7,732 nucleotides of DNA, from the NCBI GenBank assembly GCA_021545625.1, contig JAJRVH010000156.1, positions 1 to 7,732 on the forward strand, in the 5' to 3' direction. The position numbers and the translations under genes are program-made. The notes under the pieces were generated by a model, which saw nothing but the letters and a program-made list of their open reading frames with translations, did no database searches and was not told the origin of the DNA. Positions 1 through 5,569 of the stretch are shown here, in pieces (position 1 is the stretch's first letter; the number at the start of each line of letters is the position of its first letter). This stretch comes from Zetaproteobacteria bacterium. Its GTDB lineage: Bacteria > Pseudomonadota > Zetaproteobacteria > Mariprofundales > Mariprofundaceae.

Positions 1-15
1 CCCTAGACTAGATAT

Positions 16-30
16 GGGGCTGGTCGCCCC
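16..30. other. Short GC-rich inverted repeat (5-bp stem)
   Basis: GGGGC (16-20) and GCCCC (26-30) can form a 5-bp stem around a 5-base loop. It overlaps the most upstream possible ATG (14) of the small membrane-protein gene, which is one reason to prefer a later start. It is followed only by TGTT, so it is a poor intrinsic terminator. Its role is unknown, and a stem of this size can occur by chance in GC-rich DNA. Confidence 0.25.
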
Positions 31-43
31 TGTTCCGGGCGGC

Positions 44-256
44 ATGCGGATGCTGAAACAGATCTTTCTGCAACGCTGGCTGCTGCGTCTGTGCGCGGTC
101 ATTTTCCTGCTCGTCGCGGCAGCGCATCTCGCCCGCCTTGTCACGCATGCCGAAGTCACCATCGCCTCCTGGAGCGTGCCCATGTGGATCAGCCCTGTCG
201 CAGCCGGACTGCTGGTGCTGCTCGCCTGGCTGCAGCTACGGGCTTCTAGGGCCTGA
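44..256 (+). CDS. Small two-helix inner-membrane protein, function unknown
   Basis: The product is about 70 residues from the ATG at 44; in-frame ATGs also exist at 14 and 50, and none has a convincing Shine-Dalgarno sequence. I chose 44 because the start at 14 sits inside a hairpin and adds a Gly/Pro segment that does not look like a membrane-protein N terminus. Two hydrophobic stretches are visible: LLRLCAVIFLLVAAAHLARL, then one beginning at PMWISPVAAGLLVLLAWL. The connecting loop holds a W-S-V-P-x-W-I-S pattern. The positive N terminus (K, R) and Arg-rich tail suggest both ends are cytoplasmic. I recall similar small unannotated membrane proteins in proteobacteria with a conserved W..VP.W.S loop, but I cannot name a function. 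The gene ends inside the 3' end of rluC on the other strand (11-bp tail-to-tail overlap). Confidence 0.6.
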   Translation: MRMLKQIFLQRWLLRLCAVIFLLVAAAHLARLVTHAEVTIASWSVPMWISPVAAGLLVLLAWLQLRASRA

Positions 257-1205
257 GCAGCGCCTCCCATGCCTGCGGCCAGCGGGCCCTGATCTCCAGC
301 GGCCGGAAACTTGCCGGATGCAGCAACCGCAAACGCCAGGCATGCAGCGCCAGGCCCCGGCCTCCCAGACTGCGGAACATCCGGTTGTCCTCACGGCGGC
401 CGTATTTGCCATCGCCGAGGATGGCATGCCCCTCCTGCTGCAACTGAACGCGCAGCTGATGTGTGCGCCCGGAATGCGGATGAAGCGCCAGCAGCGCGTA
501 ATCGAAGCCGTCGCGCGTAAACTCCATGACCACCTGATAGTCGGTCACCGCCTCCTTGCCCTCTGCGACATCCACCACCATGCGTTCGCCACCCTGAACA
601 ATGCCCTTGCTGAGCCTGGCATGCATACGCCCGGCATGCACATCGGGATGGCCCGCGACCAGCGCGAAATAGGTCTTCTGCATATCCCGATCGCGAAATG
701 CCTCGCTCAGATGCCTCAATGACGCCAGATCCTTGGCCATCAGCAATACGCCCGAGGTATCCCGATCGAGCCGGTGCGCCAGCCGCAGTTCGGGCAGCCC
801 GCGGACCTGCTTCAGCGCCTCGATCAGGCCCGCGCCGTAACCGCTGCCACCATGCACAACCATGCCGGCAGGCTTGTCCACGGCCAGAAGCCAGTCGTCT
901 TCGTACAGCACCGGCACCTCGCCGGCCTTCTTCAGCAGGGCCTCGCCGATGCCGCCCCCGGCCTGTCGCTGCGCGCCATCATCGCCGCGCAGCGACAGCG
1001 GCAGAAAGATCCGGTCGCCCGCCTGCAGTCGCATCTCGGGTCTGGCCCGCTTGCGGTTGACGCGCACATTGCCCTTGCGAATCAGGCGCAGGATCAGGCT
1101 GCGCCGTTCCGCTCCCAGTTGCCGGATCAGTACGCGATCCAGACGGCTGCCCTGCTCGCCGCCGCCGATCACTAACAGACCGGATTCCTTATCAATTCTT
1201 GCCAT
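246..1205 (-). CDS. rluC: 23S rRNA pseudouridine synthase RluC
   Basis: This is a 319-residue RluA-family pseudouridine synthase. In E. coli, RluC makes pseudouridines 955, 2504 and 2580 in 23S rRNA. An N-terminal S4 RNA-binding domain covers about residues 19-68 (GSRLDRVLIRQL, then a GNVRVN turn and LQAGDRI). The catalytic domain follows, with the family motif HRLDRDTSG at 144-152; D147 is the catalytic Asp. KPAGMVVHGG (111-120) and HSGRTHQLRVQL are further signatures. The ATG at 1205 was chosen because AAAGGA lies 7 bases upstream and the S4 domain begins just after it. The frame stays open upstream to 1424, but that extension has no RluC character. The paralogue rluD is nearby; this copy is called RluC because it is divergent from rne, as in E. 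coli. RluC/RluD substrate assignment from sequence alone is imperfect. Confidence 0.9.
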   Translation of the reverse strand: MARIDKESGLLVIGGGEQGSRLDRVLIRQLGAERRSLILRLIRKGNVRVNRKRARPEMRLQAGDRIFLPLSLRGDDGAQRQAGGGIGEALLKKAGEVPVLYEDDWLLAVDKPAGMVVHGGSGYGAGLIEALKQVRGLPELRLAHRLDRDTSGVLLMAKDLASLRHLSEAFRDRDMQKTYFALVAGHPDVHAGRMHARLSKGIVQGGERMVVDVAEGKEAVTDYQVVMEFTRDGFDYALLALHPHSGRTHQLRVQLQQEGHAILGDGKYGRREDNRMFRSLGGRGLALHAWRLRLLHPASFRPLEIRARWPQAWEALLRP

Positions 1206-1212
1206 CACCCTG

Positions 1213-1218
1213 TCCTTT
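1213..1218 (-). promoter_or_regulatory. Shine-Dalgarno sequence of rluC
   Basis: On the minus strand AAAGGA lies 7 bases before the ATG at 1205. It fixes the start 73 codons inside the longest open frame, and has the same sequence and spacing as the rne site. Confidence 0.7.
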
Positions 1219-1292
1219 AGGCTAGATTCATCGGCGCTATGCAGCGAGCTCCATGTTCTCTGCATCACCATGCGACGCAAACAAGCGATGCA

Positions 1293-1298
1293 ATGATA
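1293..1298 (-). promoter_or_regulatory. Possible -10 box for rluC
   Basis: The minus strand reads TATCAT here, a 5/6 match to TATAAT, 87 bases before the rluC start codon. No convincing -35 box is present 16-18 bases upstream, so this is only a candidate. Confidence 0.15.
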
Positions 1299-1387
1299 GT
1301 GTTTTGCCCTCGGGAATCCCAGCTCCGCGCCCTCATGGCACCCGGCAGGGATCAGGCTTTGTCCCGATTCGTTCATTGCCGCAAGCC

Positions 1388-1404
1388 GCGCAGCAAGGCT
1401 GCGC
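1388..1404. other. Perfect 7-bp stem-loop in the rluC/rne intergenic region
   Basis: GCGCAGC (1388-1394), loop AAG, then GCTGCGC (1398-1404) form a perfect stem. Neither strand has a T-tract next to it, so it is not a standard intrinsic terminator. It could be a leader hairpin of a transcript starting upstream of it, or an operator-like palindrome between the two promoters. Confidence 0.4.
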
Positions 1405-1513
1405 CATGCGTCCATCTGATGCATCCATGTCGAGCCTGCATAAATAAAAACTGCGTTTCATGACTTGGGCTGTGGCCGGATCGAATCCCTGGATGGCATC
1501 CTGGCACAGTGCA

Positions 1514-1519
1514 TACAAT
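1514..1519 (+). promoter_or_regulatory. Possible -10 box for rne
   Basis: TACAAT matches TATAAT at 5 of 6 positions and lies about 175 bases before the rne GTG, which would give a 5' UTR of roughly 170 bases. The -35 region is poor (TGGATG at 1490-1495, 18-base spacing). Confidence 0.25.
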
Positions 1520-1584
1520 TTGACGTTTGGCGCCCGATACGAGGTCGACCGGAACACCTGCGGATACTTGCCGCCCCAATGTAA

Positions 1585-1654
1585 CCGGCCACCCACAACC
1601 TTGCCGGGCCCAAGCTGCGGCGCGGCCCCTGCTCCGTGTCGGCACCGAAGGTGC
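1585..1654 (+). promoter_or_regulatory. Candidate structured 5' UTR of rne
   Basis: Three stems can be drawn. CCGGC (1585-1589) pairs with GCCGG (1603-1607). GGGCC (1606-1610) pairs with GGCCC (1624-1628); it shares bases 1606-1607 with the first stem, so the two are alternatives. GCACC (1642-1646) pairs with GGTGC (1650-1654) around a GAA loop, about 40 bases before the start codon. In E. coli, RNase E binds hairpins in its own leader and shortens its mRNA's life. That these stems do the same is inference from position. Confidence 0.3.
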
Positions 1655-1682
1655 ATCAAGTTTTCAAGTCCTGAATACGCCA

Positions 1683-1689
1683 AAGGAAG
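1683..1689 (+). promoter_or_regulatory. Shine-Dalgarno sequence deciding the GTG start of rne
   Basis: AAGGA (1683-1687, within AAGGAAG) lies 7 bases before the GTG at 1695. The alternative ATG at 1713 has no comparable site, and the in-frame ATG at 1527 would add a Pro/Cys-rich stretch unlike RNase E. Confidence 0.65.
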
Positions 1690-1694
1690 CTGGC

Positions 1695-3098
1695 GTGACA
1701 ACAAAGAAACTCATGCTTATCAATGCGGTGCACGAGGAACAGAGCCGCGTGGCTATCGTCGAGGATGGCTATCTTCACGAACTGGACATCGAATCCGCGC
1801 AAAAGGTCCAGACCAAAAGCAATATCTACAAGGGGCGGATCACCAAGGTCGAGGCCAGCCTGCAGGCCGCCTTTGTCGAATATGGCGCCGCCCGGCAGGG
1901 GTTCCTGCCGCTCAATGAAATCCATCCCGATTACTGGAAGGAAGGAGCGGACAAGAGCGCGGACAGCCGCAACCTGAATATCCAGGACATCCTCGCTCCC
2001 AAACAGGAAATCCTGGTACAGGTCGTCAAGGAGGAGCGCGGCAACAAGGGGGCTGCGCTGACGACACAGATCTCGCTGGCCGGCCGCTATCTGGTGCTCA
2101 GCCCGAACACGACCCGCGGCGGCATCTCCCGCAAGCTTTCCGATGAAGACCGGCGTGCGATGAAGGAAATCCTGTCGCATCTGGAAGTACCCGACGATAT
2201 GGGCCTGATCGTCCGCACGGCCGGCAAGGATCAGCGACTGGAAGCCCTGCAGCGGGATTACCAGTATCTGCGCCGCCTGTGGGACGAGATCCGCATCAAG
2301 AGCGAAACCACACCCTCGCCGGCGCTGATCTATCTGGAAAGTAACCTGGCCACGCGCGCGATCCGTGACCACTACAGCGACGACATCGAGGAAATCTGGG
2401 TCGACAACCACGAGGTCTACACCCAGACCAAGGCCTTCGTGCACGCGGTGCTGCCGGGCAAGGAGAAACTGGTCAAGCTGTACCGCGGCAAGAAGCCCCT
2501 GTTCCGCTATTACGGCGTTGAATCGCAATGCGAGGAGATCCACGACCATGAAGTACGCCTTCCCTCCGGCGGCTCGATCGTGATCGACCCGACCGAGGCC
2601 CTGACCTCGATCGACATCAACTCATCGCGCGCGACCAAAGGCAAGCACATCAACGATACGGCCCTGGCCATCAACCTGGAGGCGGCCGAGGAGATCGCGC
2701 GCCAGCTGCGCATTCGCGACATAGGCGGCCTGATCGTCATCGATTTCATCGACATGGTAAACCGCAAGCATGCGCAGCAGGTCGAGGAAACGCTGCGCAC
2801 CGCCTGCAAACGCGACAAGGCCCGCATCCAGTTCGCCCGTATCTCGCGCTTCGGACTTCTGGAAATGTCGCGCCAGCGCCTGCATCCGTCGGTTCATGAA
2901 TCGACGACCGAGGTATGCCCTCGCTGCCAGGGACGCGGCTTTATCCGCACCGTCGAGGCCATGGCGCTGCAGATGCTGACCCGCATGGAGGATCTGGCCG
3001 AGGCCGGCAAGAAGCCGACGCTCGTTGTCCAGGTGCCGTCCGATACCGGCGAATACCTGATGAACAACAAGCGCGACTATATCGCGCGCATCGAGTAA
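1695..3098 (+). CDS. rne: Ribonuclease E catalytic half, ended by a premature in-frame TAA
   Basis: RNase E is the endonuclease that starts mRNA decay and processes rRNA and tRNA precursors. This segment encodes 467 residues. The N terminus (KKLMLINAVHEEQSRVAIVE) and the S1-domain motif SNIYKGRITKVEASLQAAFV (about 42-61) are typical. R174-T175 (LIVRTAG) correspond to the 5'-end sensing pocket (E. coli R169/T170). D307 (TSIDINSSRAT) and D350 (GLIVIDFIDM) match the magnesium-binding catalytic D303 and D346. C408 and C411 (VCPRCQG) match the zinc-link cysteines C404 and C407. The near-constant +4/+5 offset from E. coli shows this half is complete and undamaged. It stops at codon 468 inside the small domain (E. 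coli about 433-529) that helps tetramer assembly. If translation really ends here, the product should keep its active site and zinc link but lose part of the small domain and all of the scaffold tail. Confidence 0.93.
   Translation: MTTKKLMLINAVHEEQSRVAIVEDGYLHELDIESAQKVQTKSNIYKGRITKVEASLQAAFVEYGAARQGFLPLNEIHPDYWKEGADKSADSRNLNIQDILAPKQEILVQVVKEERGNKGAALTTQISLAGRYLVLSPNTTRGGISRKLSDEDRRAMKEILSHLEVPDDMGLIVRTAGKDQRLEALQRDYQYLRRLWDEIRIKSETTPSPALIYLESNLATRAIRDHYSDDIEEIWVDNHEVYTQTKAFVHAVLPGKEKLVKLYRGKKPLFRYYGVESQCEEIHDHEVRLPSGGSIVIDPTEALTSIDINSSRATKGKHINDTALAINLEAAEEIARQLRIRDIGGLIVIDFIDMVNRKHAQQVEETLRTACKRDKARIQFARISRFGLLEMSRQRLHPSVHESTTEVCPRCQGRGFIRTVEAMALQMLTRMEDLAEAGKKPTLVVQVPSDTGEYLMNNKRDYIARIE
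3096..3098 (+). other. In-frame TAA interrupting rne
   Basis: The codons around it read I-E-stop-N-Y-D-V-Q-I-T-L. The conserved small-domain sequence continues directly after it in the same frame and ends in PHYRIER, matching the E. coli PHYHVLR segment at the same spacing to within one residue. A single substitution from CAA (Gln), GAA (Glu) or AAA (Lys) would create this TAA. The next base is A, not a context I know as readthrough-prone. pgeF also ends with TAA, so general reassignment of TAA is unlikely. Confidence 0.9.
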
Positions 3099-3818
3099 AA
3101 TTACGATGTGCAGATCACGCTGCAAATTCGCCCCGATCTGGACATCCCCCACTACCGCATCGAACGGCAATGGACCGAAAACAACCAGCAGCGTGTCGAG
3201 GTGCTTGAGGATACGACCAAGAACAAACGTCCGGTACGCTCGGGACGCAAGCTCAAGCCGGTCAATCCGGTGGTCGGCATTCCGACGGCCGTCCCCGAAA
3301 AACAGGGTAAAAAGACCAATCCTCTCAAGGCAATCATCGAAATCCTGACCGGCCAGAAACGTCGCGAGAAACTGGCCAGACAGAAAGAGGAGGAAGAACG
3401 CCTGAAGAAAGAAGCCGAAGGCAAAAAACGACGCCGGCGCGGCGGACGCAACCGCCGTCGCAACAAGCCGGAAGAAGGCGCTACGACACAGGATGCCGGA
3501 CAGGCGACATCCGCTGACGGCGACAGGGCATCAACCGGCAGCAAGCCGAAACGGCGCCGGAGAAGCCGGAAAAAGGCCTCGACTGGCAATGATGCAGCTG
3601 CAGCGGCAAAGCAGACCAGTACCCAGCAGGACTCCCAGGGCGCTCACGCCGAACCACAGGCAGAGAACGGCAAGCCCGAGGGCCAGTCGCGCCGCAGACG
3701 TCGCCGCAGGCGCCGTCCGGCCACTGCTGACGGCAATGCATCCGCCGCAGAGCAGAGCCGGACATCCGACTCTTCCAGCGACAGGGAAAAGGCGCCGGCA
3801 TCCAGCGAAGCGGCATAG
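3099..3818 (+). pseudogene. rne: RNase E remainder: end of small domain plus arginine-rich tail, separated by the TAA
   Basis: This is codons 469-707 of the same frame as the catalytic half, ending at TAG 3816-3818. Codons 469-493 finish the RNase E small domain (NYDVQITLQIRPDLDIPHYR and onward). A short segment, NPLKAIIEILTG (about 542-553), may correspond to the membrane-anchoring amphipathic helix, though weakly. A charged helix follows (REKLARQKEEEERLKKEAEG), then three Arg-rich tracts: KKRRRRGGRNRRRN (about 578-590), KPKRRRRSRKK (about 617-627) and nine Arg in a row (about 666-674). The Arg codons are mixed (CGC, CGT, AGA, AGG), so this is not a simple DNA repeat. No further stop or shift is present. 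If translated separately, the only nearby in-frame start is GTG 3108, with no Shine-Dalgarno sequence and after part of the conserved segment. The whole frame would be 707 codons, against 1061 in E. coli. It may be a fresh pseudogene part, a readthrough extension, or a base-error artefact. Confidence 0.75.
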
Positions 3819-3821
3819 TCC

Positions 3822-4802
3822 TTGACGAAATCCGAAGAGCTGAACATCAGCATCGGCCGGGAACAGTCCGGCAAGCGCCTGGATACGGCGCTTGCCGGCA
3901 TCACCCGCTTATCGCGCAGCCGCATCCAGCAGCTTCTCCGGAACGGTCATATCGAGTATACGCAACCGGGCGGCAAGCCATCTGATGAGCCGTTACAGGC
4001 CTCGCGGAAGGTTCTGGAAGGCGACCGTTTCCGCATCACGCTTCCTCCCAGCCAGCCGCTGAGTCTGGAGCCTGAGGACATCCCGCTGGATATCCTCTAC
4101 GAGGACGAGCACCTGATCATCATCAACAAGCCTGCCGGCATGGTCGTCCATCCGTCGCACGGTCACGAGCGTGGCACGCTGGTACATGCGCTGCTACACC
4201 ACTGCCCCGATCTGCCGGGCATCAACGGCATCGAGCGACCGGGCATCGTTCATCGTCTGGACAAGGATACCTCCGGAAGCCTGGTCGTCGCCAAAACGGA
4301 AACGGCCCATATTGGCCTGAGCGCGCTGTTCGCCAGTCATGAACTGACCCGCCAGTATCTGGCATGGTGCCGCGGCGCTCCGCGCTGGAAAAACCGGCGC
4401 ATCGAACTGCCTATCGCGCGACATCCGCAGCATCGTCAGAAGATGGCCGTCCATCCGCAGGGCAAGGAAGCGGTTACCGATGCGGAGGTCGAATATTTCC
4501 TGGGTCCGTTCAGCCAGCTCCGACTGACGCTGCATACCGGACGTACGCATCAGATCCGGGTGCATCTGGCCCACGAACGGCTGCCCATCCTCGGCGACCC
4601 CGTCTATGCCCGCAATTACCATCCCGGCCACGATATCCCGGAACCGAGCCGTTCGATGATCGCATCGCTCAGGAGGCAGGCGCTGCACGCGGAACTGATC
4701 GCCTTTTGCCATCCGGTCACCGGCAAGCAGGTGCATATCACCGCACCGCTACCGGATGATCTTCAGGCCCTGTCCGAAGCCCTTCACCGAAACTATGGCT
4801 GA
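3822..4802 (+). CDS. rluD: 23S rRNA pseudouridine synthase RluD
   Basis: This 326-residue RluA-family enzyme equals the E. coli RluD length. RluD makes pseudouridines 1911, 1915 and 1917 in helix 69 of 23S rRNA, important for ribosome assembly and function. The S4 domain spans about residues 18-75 (GKRLDTALAGITRLSRSRIQ). The catalytic motif HRLDKDTSG is at 144-152, with D147 as the active-site Asp. KPAGMVVHPS (103-112) and HTGRTHQIRVHL are also family hallmarks. The start is TTG: the upstream frame is closed by the rne TAG only 3 bases earlier, and no ATG or GTG precedes the S4 domain, so TTG is close to forced. No Shine-Dalgarno sequence is evident, which suggests coupling to translation of the upstream frame. 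The call RluD rather than another paralogue rests on length and on the overlap with pgeF. Confidence 0.88.
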   Translation: MTKSEELNISIGREQSGKRLDTALAGITRLSRSRIQQLLRNGHIEYTQPGGKPSDEPLQASRKVLEGDRFRITLPPSQPLSLEPEDIPLDILYEDEHLIIINKPAGMVVHPSHGHERGTLVHALLHHCPDLPGINGIERPGIVHRLDKDTSGSLVVAKTETAHIGLSALFASHELTRQYLAWCRGAPRWKNRRIELPIARHPQHRQKMAVHPQGKEAVTDAEVEYFLGPFSQLRLTLHTGRTHQIRVHLAHERLPILGDPVYARNYHPGHDIPEPSRSMIASLRRQALHAELIAFCHPVTGKQVHITAPLPDDLQALSEALHRNYG

Positions 4803-5559
4803 CGGCCTTCGCTCCGCCCTGTTTGAAGGCCACGGCCTGATCGCGGCCTTCTTCGGCCGGCGCGGCGGCGTCAGCCCCGTCCCGTTTGATTCGCTGAATT
4901 TCAGGACAGGTCTCGGCGACGAGGACACGCATATCGCAACCAATATGGACATACTGGTACGCTCACTCGGTCTTGCCACCCCCCCTCACCAGACGCTGCA
5001 AGCGCATGGCACGGAGATCCTGCTCTGCCGGGGAGGCGGTCGCTTCCACAGACAGGCTGCCGATGCGCTGATCAGTGATACCGAAAACACGGCGCTGGCC
5101 GTGCGTACCGCCGATTGCCTGCCGGTCCTGCTGGCCGATCCGAAAACGGGGCTGATCGCCGCCGCGCATGCCGGCTGGCGCGGTACGGCTGCATGCATCG
5201 TCAAACATGTCATCCGGGATATGCAACGGCGCGGCGCCAGAGCCGACCGTATCATCGCCAGCCTCGGCCCCTGCATCGGCCCCTGCTGCTTCCGGATCGA
5301 TGAGCGAACGGCAGCACGGCTGGCCGGCAGCGTCAAAGGCACAAACCACCATATCCGGCAAAAAGATCATGGCGATATCCATGCCGACCTGCGAGCCATC
5401 AACTGCCTGCAGCTCCTGCAGAGCGGCCTGAATGCGGCGCATATCGAACAGCTTCCCGCGTGCACCTGCTGTCACACGGACGATTATTTCTCATATCGGC
5501 GGGACGGAGCAGAAACCGGCCGTCAGCTTGCCGTTGTCGCCCGCCCGGCAAAGCCCTAA
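4795..5559 (+). CDS. pgeF: Peptidoglycan editing factor PgeF (YfiH/LACC1 family)
   Basis: This 254-residue protein belongs to the YfiH/DUF152 family, once annotated as multicopper polyphenol oxidase. In E. coli, PgeF keeps peptidoglycan composition correct by removing misincorporated amino acids such as L-Ser from UDP-MurNAc intermediates; family members also show purine nucleoside phosphorylase/deaminase activity. The conserved metal or active-site residues are visible: H71 (QAHGTEIL), C108 (RTADCLPVLL) and H125 (AAAHAGWRGT). SLGPCIGPCCFRI (157-169) and the C-terminal CCHTDDYFSYRRDGAETGRQ (225-244) are strong family signatures. The ATG at 4795 overlaps the end of rluD by 8 bp, so coupled translation is likely. 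A longer frame opens at 4756, but its extra residues (MIFRPCPKPFTET) are the rluD tail read in another frame. rluD-pgeF adjacency matches E. coli. Confidence 0.92.
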   Translation: MADGLRSALFEGHGLIAAFFGRRGGVSPVPFDSLNFRTGLGDEDTHIATNMDILVRSLGLATPPHQTLQAHGTEILLCRGGGRFHRQAADALISDTENTALAVRTADCLPVLLADPKTGLIAAAHAGWRGTAACIVKHVIRDMQRRGARADRIIASLGPCIGPCCFRIDERTAARLAGSVKGTNHHIRQKDHGDIHADLRAINCLQLLQSGLNAAHIEQLPACTCCHTDDYFSYRRDGAETGRQLAVVARPAKP

Positions 5560-5569
5560 ACTCCGGCCC

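Larger units (their letters stand above)
1206..1694. promoter_or_regulatory. Divergent rluC/rne intergenic region holding both leaders
   Basis: These 489 bp separate the start codons of rluC and rne and contain no gene I can support; open frames here lack recognisable protein character. The promoters of both genes should lie here. In E. coli the rne and rluC genes are also divergent, and rne has a long structured 5' UTR through which RNase E autoregulates. The length of this gap fits the same arrangement. Visible structure includes a 7-bp perfect hairpin (1388-1404), an AT-rich patch (about 1440-1450), a TACAAT box (1514-1519), and several GC stems between 1585 and 1654. I cannot align it to the E. 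coli leader by eye. Confidence 0.55.

Noticed and set aside
1206..1424. Upstream in-frame extension of rluC to an ATG at 1424
   Set aside because: The extra 73 residues show no RluC similarity, and the ATG at 1205 has a well-spaced AAAGGA directly before the S4 domain.
1477..1491. GGATCGAATCC resembling a tRNA T-arm
   Set aside because: The loop lacks the TT start, and there is no acceptor stem, D-arm or anticodon arm around it.
1527..1694. Upstream in-frame extension of rne to the ATG at 1527
   Set aside because: The added 56 residues are Pro/Cys/Arg-rich and unlike any RNase E N terminus. The GTG at 1695 has a good Shine-Dalgarno sequence.
1656..2549. Minus-strand open frame of 297 codons opposite rne, and another at 2622-3170
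   Set aside because: Both are antisense to a clearly conserved RNase E catalytic domain and have no domain motifs of their own.
3106..3348. ATG at 3106 as a restart after the rne TAA
   Set aside because: It is out of frame with the conserved RNase E continuation and yields an 80-residue product with no family character. The only in-frame restart nearby is GTG 3108.
3099..3818. General reassignment of TAA to an amino acid in this organism
   Set aside because: pgeF ends at its expected C terminus with TAA, and so does fadE on the minus strand (6715-6717). TAA therefore acts as a normal stop here.
3822..3827. TTGACG at the rluD start as a -35 box
   Set aside because: No -10-like hexamer is present 16-18 bases downstream. 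The match coincides with the TTG start codon and next codon.
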